NCBI RefSeq assembly: GCF_042659465.1
Contig: NZ_JBHSSW010000004.1
Location: 310,001 to 374,000 of the forward strand
Source: Ponticaulis profundi
GTDB taxonomy: Bacteria > Pseudomonadota > Alphaproteobacteria > Caulobacterales > Hyphomonadaceae
Direction of reading: 5' to 3'
Length of the DNA stretch: 64,000 nucleotides
The notes below the pieces were generated by a model. That model was not told the DNA's origin, did no database searches, and saw only the letters and a list, made by a program, of their open reading frames with translations. Every line of letters starts with the position of its first letter. The first letter of the stretch is position 1. Position numbers and translations under genes: made by a program. Positions 8,068 to 16,816 of this stretch are shown piece by piece.

Positions 8068-9183
8068 CTAGTTCGTCATCCAGTCTGGATAAACAAAGGG
8101 CAAGTCCAGATCATGAGCTACGGCTTCATGCGCAATCTTGCCATCAGCCACGGTGAGGCCCTCTGCAAGGTGCGGGTCAGCTTTCAGCGCTGCCTTGGCG
8201 CCTTTGTTGGCAATATTGAGCACGAATGGCAGCGTCGCATTATTCAGCGCATATGTGGATGTGCGCGGGACAGCGCCAGGCATGTTGGCGACGCAGTAGT
8301 GCAGAATGCCGTCGATCTCATAGATCGGGTCTGCGTGTGTCGTTGCATGAGAGGTTTCAAAGCAGCCGCCCTGATCGATGGCGATGTCCACGAGGACGGC
8401 GCCGGGACGCATGGTTGTGAGCTGCTCGCGTGAGACCAGCTTCGGTGCGGCAGCGCCCGGGATCAGGACAGCGCCAATTACCAGATCAGCGTGTTTGACG
8501 GCTTCGGCGAGGCTCGCATTGGTCGAATACATCGTCTTAACGGCGCCATTGAATTGCGCATCAATCTCGGCAAGGCGTTTGTTGTTGCGATCAAAGATCG
8601 TCACGTCTGCGCGCATGCCGACCGCAATCTCGGCAGCATTCGTACCGGAGACACCGCCGCCAATGATCACGACCTTGGCAGGTGCAACGCCGGGTACGCC
8701 CCCGAGCAGCACGCCGCGGCCGCGTGTGGTACGCATCAGCGCCCAGGCTGCGACCTGCATGGACATGCGACCGGCGACCTGGCTCATCGGTGTGAGCAGG
8801 GGGAGGCGGCCTTCATGGTCCGTCACCGTTTCATATGCGATGGCGAGGCAGCCGGATTCCATCAGTCCCGTTGCCTGTACCGGATCGGCGGCAAGGTGCA
8901 GATAGGTGAAGAGGGTATGGTCCGGTGTCAGCTTTGCGCATTCTTCAGGCTGAGGTTCCTTAACCTTCACGATCAGCTCAGCTGCTTTGAAGACGGCGTC
9001 TGCGTCAGGCAGAATTTTTGCGCCGACGGCTTCATACTCTTCATTTGTGCACGCCGAACCGACACCAGCATCATGCTGAACAAAGACCTCATGGCCAGCG
9101 CGGATCAGCTCGCCAACGCTTTCGGGCGCCAGGCCGACACGAGATTCCTGTTTTTTGATTTCTGTTGGAACACCGATGCGCAT
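8068..9183 (-). CDS. ald: Alanine dehydrogenase
   Basis: 371 residues, full length for NAD-dependent L-alanine dehydrogenase, which interconverts alanine with pyruvate and ammonia. The N-terminus MRIGVPTEIKKQESRVGLAP is diagnostic (substrate Arg within RVGL), KVKEPQ carries the conserved lysine, and VVIIGGGVSG is the NAD-binding Rossmann loop near residue 170. The ATG at 9183 follows GGAGG at seven bases. It is a cytoplasmic enzyme. The 88 bases to the next gene downstream hold no T-rich terminator, so read-through into the isoaspartyl peptidase gene is possible. That would link release of amino acids from peptides to alanine catabolism, which is an inference. Confidence 0.95.
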   Translation of the reverse strand: MRIGVPTEIKKQESRVGLAPESVGELIRAGHEVFVQHDAGVGSACTNEEYEAVGAKILPDADAVFKAAELIVKVKEPQPEECAKLTPDHTLFTYLHLAADPVQATGLMESGCLAIAYETVTDHEGRLPLLTPMSQVAGRMSMQVAAWALMRTTRGRGVLLGGVPGVAPAKVVIIGGGVSGTNAAEIAVGMRADVTIFDRNNKRLAEIDAQFNGAVKTMYSTNASLAEAVKHADLVIGAVLIPGAAAPKLVSREQLTTMRPGAVLVDIAIDQGGCFETSHATTHADPIYEIDGILHYCVANMPGAVPRTSTYALNNATLPFVLNIANKGAKAALKADPHLAEGLTVADGKIAHEAVAHDLDLPFVYPDWMTN

Positions 9184-9261
9184 TTAGGGCCTCCGTAAGA
9201 TTGATTATCCGCTTTTCTCGCAAAAAAGAGAAATATTCAATCGCAATCGGATGTGTGGGGC

Positions 9262-9290
9262 ATAAAAAAGCCCGGCAGAGCCGGGCTTTG
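9262..9290 (-). terminator. Intrinsic terminator of the glycine-zipper gene
   Basis: Perfect stem AAAGCCCGGC / GCCGGGCTTT around AGA at 9267-9289. Read on the minus strand it is followed by a T6 run, placing it 20-50 bases after the stop of the gene at 9311-9649. Confidence 0.88.
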
Positions 9291-9310
9291 TGCGTGTTAT
9301 GACTGAGGAA

Positions 9311-9649
9311 CTACCAGCGACGCGAGTCGTAAGGATAGCGGTCAACAGCGTCAACATAGCCATCACCGTCGCTGTCTTTCTCGTCAGGTTGGTCTTTCAC
9401 ACCTGGTGTGTCGCAGTCGGCTGATTCAGTGCAGCCCTTTGCTGCGCCGGCCAGACCACCAAGTGCCGCGCCGACAGCTGCGCCTGTGCCAGCGTCGCCA
9501 TTGCCTGTGTTGTTGCCGATAACGGCACCTGCGACGGCGCCTGCTGCAGCACCTGCTGCTGCGTTACGTTCAGTGTAACCGGTGGATGTGCACGCTGCGA
9601 GAAATGCAGTGGAGCCAATAATTGCAGATGTAACGGTCAGAAATTTCAT
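9311..9649 (-). CDS. Glycine-zipper lipoprotein with calcium-type loop
   Basis: 112 residues. A lipoprotein signal (lipobox LAAC, C20) is followed by a long Ala/Gly run of GxxxG-like spacing (NAAAGAAAGAVAGAVIGN and on), typical of glycine-zipper 2TM-type outer membrane lipoproteins. The C-terminal third differs: after a CTESADC pair of cysteines comes DSDGDGYVDAVDRYPYD, which looks like a thrombospondin type-3 calcium-binding loop. It is monocistronic, with ribosome binding site GGAGAG and its own terminator. It probably sits in the envelope; function unknown. Confidence 0.75.
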   Translation of the reverse strand: MKFLTVTSAIIGSTAFLAACTSTGYTERNAAAGAAAGAVAGAVIGNNTGNGDAGTGAAVGAALGGLAGAAKGCTESADCDTPGVKDQPDEKDSDGDGYVDAVDRYPYDSRRW

Positions 9650-9807
9650 GGTTTCTCTCCTTCGGTATCTGCGGTCTTAAACGAGATTAAATTCTGGAAG
9701 TTCCGAAAACCTCTGCAGAGAAATATTACAAAATATTTGGAACTTCGGCCGGGCTTCAAAGCTTGATTGGGCAAGAACACAATATCAGCCCTATCAAGGA
9801 GACCGAG

Positions 9808-10317
9808 ATGAAACGTCTCGTAGCCGCACTCGCGACGGGACTTATTTTCAGCGCCCCGTCTTTCGCTGACCCCGCCAGCTTCAATGCCAATTCAACAGAC
9901 CGTTTGCCTGATTATGGTGTGACGGCAATGGCTCCGGCAGACAGCTTCAGAGAGTCTCATGCCTGGGTTGGACTGCCAGTTTTCGATGAGCGCCTCGATC
10001 AGATTGGTGAGGTGGTGAGAGTGTCGACTGATGCGCAATCGCGCGCGAAACGGATCGTCATTGAGACGTCGCAGACACACACTGGGGATACGATCGCAAC
10101 CATTGTGGACCTGGAGCAGGTTTATATCACATCGCCAGAAGATGGCCGTCGGGGCTTGCAGCTCGGTGTATCTGTGGCCGACTGGCTGAAGATGCGAAAT
10201 GGAGAGATTGAGGCACCAGTATCGCGCACAGCTGATGTGTACGCGCCTTATAGCGGTGGAACAGAAGTCCGCACGCTTTCATTCTCCGGTCCGATGGATC
10301 TCACCGGCTCACTGTAG
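9808..10317 (+). CDS. Exported PRC-barrel-like protein
   Basis: 169 residues from ATG 9808, which follows AAGGAG. The frame is open 15 codons further upstream, but those residues precede the signal peptide MKRLVAALATGLIFSAPSFA. The mature part contains VGLPVFDERLDQIGEVVRVS, which resembles a PRC-barrel strand pattern, followed by a possible second strand set (QVYITSPEDGRRGLQLGV). PRC-barrels mediate protein contacts; in small exported alphaproteobacterial proteins the role is usually unknown. It is probably periplasmic. It stands alone, divergent from the glycine-zipper gene and convergent with the autotransporter. Confidence 0.6.
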   Translation: MKRLVAALATGLIFSAPSFADPASFNANSTDRLPDYGVTAMAPADSFRESHAWVGLPVFDERLDQIGEVVRVSTDAQSRAKRIVIETSQTHTGDTIATIVDLEQVYITSPEDGRRGLQLGVSVADWLKMRNGEIEAPVSRTADVYAPYSGGTEVRTLSFSGPMDLTGSL

Positions 10318-10333
10318 AGGTCAAAGCCGATAT

Positions 10334-10374
10334 ATAAAAAAGCCCGCCTTCGTGACACGAGGGCGGGCTTTTCG
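10334..10374. terminator. Bidirectional intrinsic terminator
   Basis: Inverted repeat with arms AAAAGCCCGCC and GGCGGGCTTTT around TTCGTGACACGAG, flanked by A-rich and T-rich runs. It lies between two converging genes (9808-10317 and 10393-13761) and can stop both. Confidence 0.88.
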
Positions 10375-10392
10375 TTTTAAGGATGGGGTCGC

Positions 10393-13300
10393 TTAGAACT
10401 TCATACGGATGTTGAGACCGAATGACGTGTAGTCCAGATCATCGCGATCGAGCGTCTGGGTCAGGAAGCCGCTGACTTCGTAGCGGTCCGACTTCACGAA
10501 TTGAGCCCGCGCTTCAGCTTCAAACCAGTTGTCATCCAGATCGCCGGATACCGTTGTGAAGCTACCGAAATTGGTGCCTGCAAAACGTGAGACAACAGCT
10601 TCGTCATCAGCAGAAAGATCCTGCACGTAACGAAGGCCAAGCGTTGGACGGAAGCCTGCATCACTAGCCGGATCGAAGAAGTGAACCAGAGTTCCGATCT
10701 TCGCTTGTGTGCTTGTGATGGAGCGGCTGTCGATGATCAGGCCGCCTGCTGTTCCGGACTCCGTGTATGCGTCGAGATCTGCATTGAAGTATTCAACGGA
10801 GACAGATGGCTCGAAGAACACGCTGGATGAGACACCATAGAGGCTCGACAGGGCCACGCCGCCAATCGCCTGCGTCGCGTTTGTTTCGCCAAGCGTCATA
10901 CCGCCGGTCAGCATCTGAACGCGCGTGATGTCATAGTCTGTTTCGCCAATGCCGTAATAACCGGAAAGGTTCACGCCATTGTCGAAGTCGTACAGGCCAT
11001 AAGCGCCTACGAAGAAGCCAGAGCTTTCAACGCTTCCAAGGGTCGCTGAACCCGAATTTTCAGCGTCGGAATAGTTGAAGAATGCACCGAGGCGCAAACC
11101 ATCATCTATCTGGGCATCACCACCGGCTGTGATGGAGTAACCGTCTAGGTCACTGTCATTGCCTGTCAGTGAGTTGGTTTCGTCGCCTGTCATGTAGGCA
11201 AGTTCAACGAATGTGCCCCAGCCTTCCTTAGCGGCTGCTGGTTCGCCATCGGCTGCAGCGGCGGCCGACATGGCAAAAGCAGACATGCCATCAAGTGAAG
11301 CGGTCTGGATTGGTGATCCGCCCATCTGGTTCACGGCCTGCCCATCAGCTTTGCCAGCTTTAATGCTGGAGAAGCGGCGGGCGAGGTGCGTGCTGACCTG
11401 CTCGGCGCTGGCCACGGCAACGTTGCGAACGCTGAAGCTTGTATCCGGCAGAAGCGAGTACAGTGAATCCGCCAGAGGTTCTCCGCTCATATAGTCGATC
11501 TGGCTATAGATTGACGAAAGTGCGAGCGAACCACGCGCATCGTCCAGGTGGTCTGCGATGGCCAGAACGTTCGAGTCAGCCGTATCCGGAAGCTCTGTGC
11601 TGAAGTCAGCGGCTTCGATCTCGTAGTAAACGAGGCCGGCACCGGAGGCGAAGCTGGCATAGAGAACGCCTGCAAGATCTGCCTCTGCGAGTTCGCCGGT
11701 TGCTTCGCCTGTGTACTCGATCAGGAGGCCCTGATCGCCCCAGGCATAAGGTGTGCCGAACATGACGCCGCCATTGAGTGAAACATCACCATCGACCAGC
11801 AAAGACGCGCCCGAGTACCCGAAAATGCTCTGAGACGTCAGCACGAGGTCAGAAAGCATGGTCATGCCTTCTGTTGGCGCAAGAAGGCCCGCATTCCACA
11901 CTGTGTCGGCGAGGATGGTGCCACCACCGGTCAGCATGCCGCCAAAGTTCAGAACATCGCGAGACGCAAGAATACCGTCAGCCTGAACGGTGCCACCGAT
12001 GATCTGCGCTTCGATCAGAGACAGCAGCAGATACTCTTCTGGAATGTAGAGGCCTGCGTCTGTGTTTGCGAGTGTCAGGCTATCAATGACAACGTCCATA
12101 TCGACAGTGGTCGTGCCAGCCTGGCTGAGGGTCACGTCAAAATAATTGAAATAACCGTCTGCGTTCAGACCATTCGTCGGTACGAAGCCCGTTGAGCCTG
12201 GTCCAGCGAGTGGGCCTGGTGTGCCGATGTCACCGTAAAGGTAGGTGATCAATTCAGGTGTCGCCGTGCCATCAACACTGCCGCCTTCGCGCGCCATGCT
12301 GACAACGCCGGTTCCAATGTCACTTGTACCGTTGAAAATCGCACCCGGCACGGCCTGATTTGACGGACGAGAAAGGCTGGCAAGGCTCACATCAGCTGCT
12401 GCATTGACGCCCGCAGATGTCGCGTCTGTCTCGCCTGACGTCTCTGGATTGATGTCAACGTCCAGCACAACGCCTTCAGATGGATCGGTACCACCGACGC
12501 CAGGTTCCGGAGCGTCTGGCAGACCGTTTACGAGATTTCCGTTTTCATCAATGATGAAATAGCCTGGGTCCAGATCCTGAACCCAATGTTCCGCATCGCT
12601 CCAGTTTCCATCGCCGCCAACCGCGCTCACATACTTGTAAGGGTTCGCGATCGAGATGAACTCATAGAAATTATAGAGCGGGTTGTAATAGCTGACATCG
12701 CCATAACCAGATGGCACTGGAGACAGGAAGCCATAGCCGCCAGACAGAACGCCGCCAATCAGAGGCTGGTCGCCCAGTTGATCAAAGAAAATCGCTGAGC
12801 CTGAATCGCCACCGGCTGTGCCAGCTTCATTCGGAAGCGCGTCGCCTGGGAAGATGTCGTTGGAGAGTGATGTGTTGAACCAGGTGTTCGTGAACGGGTT
12901 ATCGAAATACCACCAGTCGGTGCCGTCAGAGCAAGCCCAGTCGCCAATGCCGTCGCGTCCGCATTCTTCGCCTGTGCGAACCGGACTGTCGAAGTCGATC
13001 CAATACATGGACTGAGAGGCGCCAGGATCGCCAGCATACGCAGCAGAAGCATCAGTGCCGAAGATCGCAGACAGGAAGTCGACCTGCGAACCGAGCATGC
13101 CAATCAGGTTTTCACCGGCTTGACGTTTTCCATCGATGCCAACGTCGCCCGTTGAGCCAACACCGTGGCCGCCATAGCCGACCATGGTGACATGTTCACC
13201 GACGCCGACCGGGCTGAAGAGCATGGAATAGCTCGGGATGTTTGCCAGCGGACTTGAAAGACTGACCATTGCAACGTCAGCGGCTGGGAAGCCGAGTGCT

Positions 13301-13761
13301 GATCCGAATGCCGGATCTGCGTCAGGATGGATGATGACCTGATTGCCGAGAACAAGCCCGTTGCGCGCATCAAATTCAAACGATGTGCCCGATGCGCCAG
13401 CATCCAGCCATCCGAAGAGTGCAGTGAATGTATCCGGGCCGTAAGCGATAATCGGCGTGAGAGGCTCACCATTCGACCCGTAATACGTGGACGGATAATC
13501 GTTGAAACAGTGAGCAGCGCTCAGCACTGTACGTGGATTGATCAATGTGCCCGTACAGTTGTAGTTGATCGAGCCACCTGGATAGCCCATGAAAATCTGA
13601 ACCACGCCATCCCATTGCGGGTCATCGGCGAGTGTTTCAGATCCACCAACGGTGACATCGTCCCGAACCGTCAGTGCGTCTGCCTGAGGTGAAAAAGCCA
13701 TCGTTGACAGAGCAAAGATGGACGTCGCTGCCAAAAGGCCGCTCAGCTTATAGTTGTTCAT
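10393..13761 (-). CDS. Autotransporter with trypsin-like serine protease passenger
   Basis: 1122 residues. A signal peptide ends near ADA (29). Residues 35-370 are a chymotrypsin-fold protease: LSAAHC with H84, ADVAMVSL with D162 and AGGDSG with S320 form the catalytic triad. A linker with a cleavage/autochaperone-like region (about 450-800) leads to an autotransporter beta-barrel over roughly the last 270 residues, ending in a terminal phenylalanine (MKF), as outer membrane proteins do. The expected route is Sec export, BAM/TamAB-assisted insertion and surface display or release of the protease. The ribosome binding site is GGGGA. It is monocistronic with a long upstream region. The substrate is unknown. 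The TamA-TamB pair needed for some autotransporters lies nearby at 14975. Confidence 0.9.
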   Translation of the reverse strand: MNNYKLSGLLAATSIFALSTMAFSPQADALTVRDDVTVGGSETLADDPQWDGVVQIFMGYPGGSINYNCTGTLINPRTVLSAAHCFNDYPSTYYGSNGEPLTPIIAYGPDTFTALFGWLDAGASGTSFEFDARNGLVLGNQVIIHPDADPAFGSALGFPAADVAMVSLSSPLANIPSYSMLFSPVGVGEHVTMVGYGGHGVGSTGDVGIDGKRQAGENLIGMLGSQVDFLSAIFGTDASAAYAGDPGASQSMYWIDFDSPVRTGEECGRDGIGDWACSDGTDWWYFDNPFTNTWFNTSLSNDIFPGDALPNEAGTAGGDSGSAIFFDQLGDQPLIGGVLSGGYGFLSPVPSGYGDVSYYNPLYNFYEFISIANPYKYVSAVGGDGNWSDAEHWVQDLDPGYFIIDENGNLVNGLPDAPEPGVGGTDPSEGVVLDVDINPETSGETDATSAGVNAAADVSLASLSRPSNQAVPGAIFNGTSDIGTGVVSMAREGGSVDGTATPELITYLYGDIGTPGPLAGPGSTGFVPTNGLNADGYFNYFDVTLSQAGTTTVDMDVVIDSLTLANTDAGLYIPEEYLLLSLIEAQIIGGTVQADGILASRDVLNFGGMLTGGGTILADTVWNAGLLAPTEGMTMLSDLVLTSQSIFGYSGASLLVDGDVSLNGGVMFGTPYAWGDQGLLIEYTGEATGELAEADLAGVLYASFASGAGLVYYEIEAADFSTELPDTADSNVLAIADHLDDARGSLALSSIYSQIDYMSGEPLADSLYSLLPDTSFSVRNVAVASAEQVSTHLARRFSSIKAGKADGQAVNQMGGSPIQTASLDGMSAFAMSAAAAADGEPAAAKEGWGTFVELAYMTGDETNSLTGNDSDLDGYSITAGGDAQIDDGLRLGAFFNYSDAENSGSATLGSVESSGFFVGAYGLYDFDNGVNLSGYYGIGETDYDITRVQMLTGGMTLGETNATQAIGGVALSSLYGVSSSVFFEPSVSVEYFNADLDAYTESGTAGGLIIDSRSITSTQAKIGTLVHFFDPASDAGFRPTLGLRYVQDLSADDEAVVSRFAGTNFGSFTTVSGDLDDNWFEAEARAQFVKSDRYEVSGFLTQTLDRDDLDYTSFGLNIRMKF

Positions 13762-13956
13762 TTAAAATCCCCGAACGATTGATTGCGTTCAATCTTGCCA
13801 CAACTCAAGCTCAGTTTGAGCAAATCGTCAATTCTGTTCAGGTGCGACAAACGTGGAGATTTATGTTTCAGGATATTCTGAAATTACTCGATTTTTATAT
13901 TTTCATTCGAATGTCGGAAGAATGTTTTCGGATCTGAAACGCCGAGGAAAAAAGGT
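13762..13956. promoter_or_regulatory. AT-rich upstream region of the autotransporter gene
   Basis: About 195 bases, noticeably richer in A and T than the surroundings, upstream of the minus-strand autotransporter start. It must hold that gene's promoter, but I cannot single out a convincing -35/-10 pair or operator. No ORF is supported. Confidence 0.35.
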
Positions 13957-14001
13957 GACCCGCTGAAGTTTTATATCGGACGGGGGGAACTTCAGCGGGT
14001 C
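13951..14001 (-). terminator. Intrinsic terminator of the extensin-like gene
   Basis: A perfect 14-base inverted repeat: arm GACCCGCTGAAGTT at 13957-13970 and its complement at 13988-14001, with a 17-base loop. On the minus strand the stem is followed by ACCTTTTTT, giving a classic terminator about 100 bases after the stop at 14098. The bases between (14002-14097) contain a smaller TGCGGA / TCCGCA hairpin. Confidence 0.8.
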
Positions 14002-14097
14002 GAATGCGGATCGGGCTTCCGCAAGACTGTGGGGGAAAGTCCTTGTGGACATCAGAGGAACTCGCCACCAGCCAGTCGGTTCCAAAAAATTAGCGCG

Positions 14098-14787
14098 CTA
14101 TCTGCAGATTCCGGAAAAGCTCATATCGAAGTGAAAATGGTCTGCATGAGCCGCATTATATTCAGGGCCCAGAACAGTGCCGAACAGTCGGCAGGCATCA
14201 TTGCGCACAGCTTTCAGAAAACGTCCTTCAGCTGTGTCAGTGCCCCAATGCGATTTGACGCTGATGATCTGACCGTTTTCCAGTTCAAATCCCCAGATAT
14301 CAACAGCGTTGCCCGTGGCGTGCTCACTGAAGCTACCTGTCGAGCGGCCATATTTGCGGCGACAGACATAGCTTCCATAGGTCAGGATGCGAACGGGAGG
14401 GGAGGCCAGCTCCTCAGAAGCGCGAGGCAGAATGCCTTGTCGTTCCCAGGTGGCAAGCGCGCCGGTGAGTGCGCAGGTCATGCGGAGCGTTCCTGAATAG
14501 GGAAGTTCAGATCGGTCGAGCGTGAGCGCATCGTAAAAGCCGCAGTTCTCACCTTCCGGGCTATCGTCGAGACGCGTATATGCGATTTCCGAGCGATCAA
14601 GATAGGCAAAGCACGCATCTGGTTCATGCGCAAAACGTGCAAGCTTCATTTCGGTCGTAATGCCGATCGGATCATCCATTGAGAGGTCGGCAATCGGGTT
14701 GTGTTCCGGCGGCAGTGATCGCACAGCCGTGCCCACAATCCCCAGCAAAACGACCAACCAGAATATGCGCAAGAGCCAATTGATCAT
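14098..14787 (-). CDS. Extensin-like C-terminal domain protein (LAS-type metallopeptidase fold)
   Basis: 229 residues. An N-terminal membrane helix or uncleaved signal (residues 3-23) leads to the extensin-like_C domain common in Alphaproteobacteria. Metal-ligand motifs of the LAS (M15-like) fold are visible: SEHATGNAVDIWGF supplies His and Asp, and HADHFHFD near the end supplies the second His cluster. Such folds cleave peptidoglycan peptides, so a periplasmic cell-wall role is likely but not proven. Cysteines at CAFAYL-like, CGF, MTCAL, YVCRRK, NDACRLF and GICR positions could form disulfides. The ribosome binding site before ATG 14787 is weak. A strong terminator follows. Confidence 0.82.
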   Translation of the reverse strand: MINWLLRIFWLVVLLGIVGTAVRSLPPEHNPIADLSMDDPIGITTEMKLARFAHEPDACFAYLDRSEIAYTRLDDSPEGENCGFYDALTLDRSELPYSGTLRMTCALTGALATWERQGILPRASEELASPPVRILTYGSYVCRRKYGRSTGSFSEHATGNAVDIWGFELENGQIISVKSHWGTDTAEGRFLKAVRNDACRLFGTVLGPEYNAAHADHFHFDMSFSGICR

Positions 14788-14974
14788 TTCAGCTTGCGCT
14801 CAGTGAAAGGTCGGTCGATGAAATCATTGTCATATATGTGATTTGGGGAACACGAACGGGATTTGAACGTTATAAGCTGCGATTGGATGTGATCATTCTT
14901 TTGATACAAATGTACTGTCGGGCCTGCGGTTCCAGCCGATCATGAAATGAACCGCTTTTGGTGTTGGGGAAGTT

Positions 14975-16816
14975 TTGAATAATCGCCATAGGATTGGGTA
15001 TTTATCGCAGACCTGTTTGAGTTCGATAAAGTCGCTTTCCACTCACACAATCATAGCCTGTTGCGCCGTTCTGACTCTGTCTGTGAACACGGCTGCAGCG
15101 GACAGCATCGAATTACGCCAGAGCAGCGAAACACCCAATCAGGACCTGTTGGGTGAGTTGCGGAATGCCTTGCCTGATGAGGACGTCGCAGAAACGGCAT
15201 TTGAAGCGAAACGACAGGCCAGGCGAGCCATAAAAGTCATTCGCGACGAGCTGAATGCAAAAGGCTATTATGACCCCGACATCGAAACACTGATCGAAGA
15301 AGACGAGGTCAGTGAAGAGCTATTTCACCCGATTGTCCTGCTCGATCCGGGGATGCGCTTTGTTCTGGGTGAACTGGCAATCGCCTATATCGACAAAGGG
15401 CCTCGTGAGGCGGACGCCATCGCGACCCGAGAGGCCATGAAGCTGATATCCGGTGATGATGCCATCCCGGCGCAAGTCATCAATCAGGAAACAGAGCTCG
15501 TACGTACGCTGCGCGAATTGGGATACGCTTTTGTCGGAGCTGAAGACCGGTCGGTGATCGGAGATCGCGACGCTGGAACGCTGGATGTAACCTATCGTCT
15601 CTCATCAGGGCCCCGCGTCCGTTTCGGCGAAGTGCGTTTCGTCAATGATGATACGCGGACAAAAGAGAGCTATCTGCGCAGATTGATCCCCTTCGATGAA
15701 GGGGAACTCTATGATCCTGCCATGTTGTCACTTTTCGCAGCACGCCTCGATGAAACGCGTCTGTACCGGATATCGAATGCCCGTCTCGATGATACCTCAT
15801 CTGGCGAGTCGGCGGACGGGGATGAAATCTACGATGTTCTGGTCACGCTCGCGGAACGCAAACGCAATACAATTGAACTGGGCGCCAGTTACAGCACGGA
15901 CAAAGGCGCAGGCCTGACCAGCGAACTCACGCGCAGAAACTTGACGCGCAGAGGCGATTTGCTGGTCGCATCGCTTGCGATCGCTGAGCTGGAACAAATT
16001 CTCGAAGTCCAGTGGCGCAGGCCTAACGAGTTTGGCTATGGCAAAGGTCTGATCTTCGGCTCAGAGCTCTCGAATGAGGACACGGACGCTTTCAATCGGC
16101 AGACATTCAGTCTGTCCGGTGGACTGGAAGTCGTGAAAGGTCCGCGTTTCTCCTATGGCTATGGCGTGAAGGGCTCGCTGGTCAGCGAGCAGGACGAATT
16201 TGGTGAGCGCGATCTGCAGATCATCGGCCTCTATACCAAGGCGCGCCTCGATAGAGCCGACAGCATTCTGAATGCCACAAAGGGTTGGCGCGTCGATGGC
16301 GGGCTGGAACCGACCGTCTCCTTCGGGAGTGATTCTGCACAGTATATTCGCGCCTATGGACAGCTTCGGGGATACTATCCCGTGCTTGATGAAGGCAAGG
16401 TCGTCCTGGCAGGGCGCGTCAAGGCAGGTACGGTCTGGGGCGCTGACCTCGAAGCACTTCCATCGACATCGCGCTTCTTCTCCGGTGGGGGCGGCAGCGT
16501 TCGTGGCTATGCCTATCAGGGCATTGGTCCGCGCTCGGATGATGATGAGCCAACCGGTGGTCGTTCGGTTCTTGAGCTCGCTTTTGAAACCCGCTGGCAA
16601 GTGCGCGGCAATATTGGCGTTGTGGCTTTTGTCGATGCGGGCAGTGTGACCACGCGTGAGATACCGGGCTTTTCAGACCTGCGCACAGGTGCAGGGTTTG
16701 GCGTGCGTTATGATACGCCTGCCGGCCCGCTGCGTGTCGATATCGCGACACCGCTTGATAAAACGGAAAATGATGACCCCGTTCAGGTTTATATTTCTCT
16801 GGGGCAGGCATTCTGA
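14975..16816 (+). CDS. tamA: Autotransporter assembly factor TamA (BamA/Omp85 family)
   Basis: 613 residues from TTG 14975, behind GGGGA. A signal segment (about residues 20-42) precedes POTRA-like domains (about 45-270) and a 16-strand Omp85 barrel (about 290-613) ending LGQAF with a terminal Phe. The barrel contains the conserved VRGYAYQGIGPR segment (VRGY/F motif of loop 6) and an end motif GxGFGVRYDTPAGPLRVDIA. TamA sits in the outer membrane and with TamB forms the translocation and assembly module. The stop overlaps the tamB start (TGATG), so the two are co-translated. The TTG start and weak spacing suggest modest expression; no better start is present upstream. Confidence 0.92.
   Translation: MNNRHRIGYLSQTCLSSIKSLSTHTIIACCAVLTLSVNTAAADSIELRQSSETPNQDLLGELRNALPDEDVAETAFEAKRQARRAIKVIRDELNAKGYYDPDIETLIEEDEVSEELFHPIVLLDPGMRFVLGELAIAYIDKGPREADAIATREAMKLISGDDAIPAQVINQETELVRTLRELGYAFVGAEDRSVIGDRDAGTLDVTYRLSSGPRVRFGEVRFVNDDTRTKESYLRRLIPFDEGELYDPAMLSLFAARLDETRLYRISNARLDDTSSGESADGDEIYDVLVTLAERKRNTIELGASYSTDKGAGLTSELTRRNLTRRGDLLVASLAIAELEQILEVQWRRPNEFGYGKGLIFGSELSNEDTDAFNRQTFSLSGGLEVVKGPRFSYGYGVKGSLVSEQDEFGERDLQIIGLYTKARLDRADSILNATKGWRVDGGLEPTVSFGSDSAQYIRAYGQLRGYYPVLDEGKVVLAGRVKAGTVWGADLEALPSTSRFFSGGGGSVRGYAYQGIGPRSDDDEPTGGRSVLELAFETRWQVRGNIGVVAFVDAGSVTTREIPGFSDLRTGAGFGVRYDTPAGPLRVDIATPLDKTENDDPVQVYISLGQAF

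Noticed and set aside
13957..14001. Long inverted repeat considered as a mobile-element end or attachment site
   Set aside because: On the minus strand it is followed by a T6 run just after a gene end, which fits an intrinsic terminator; no transposase or integrase is nearby.
14002..14097. GGGGGAAAGTCC at about 14031 resembles the RNase P RNA conserved segment GAGGAAAGTCC
   Set aside because: Less than 100 bases are free here, far too short for RNase P RNA, and the other conserved parts are absent. The hairpin to the left is better explained as a terminator.
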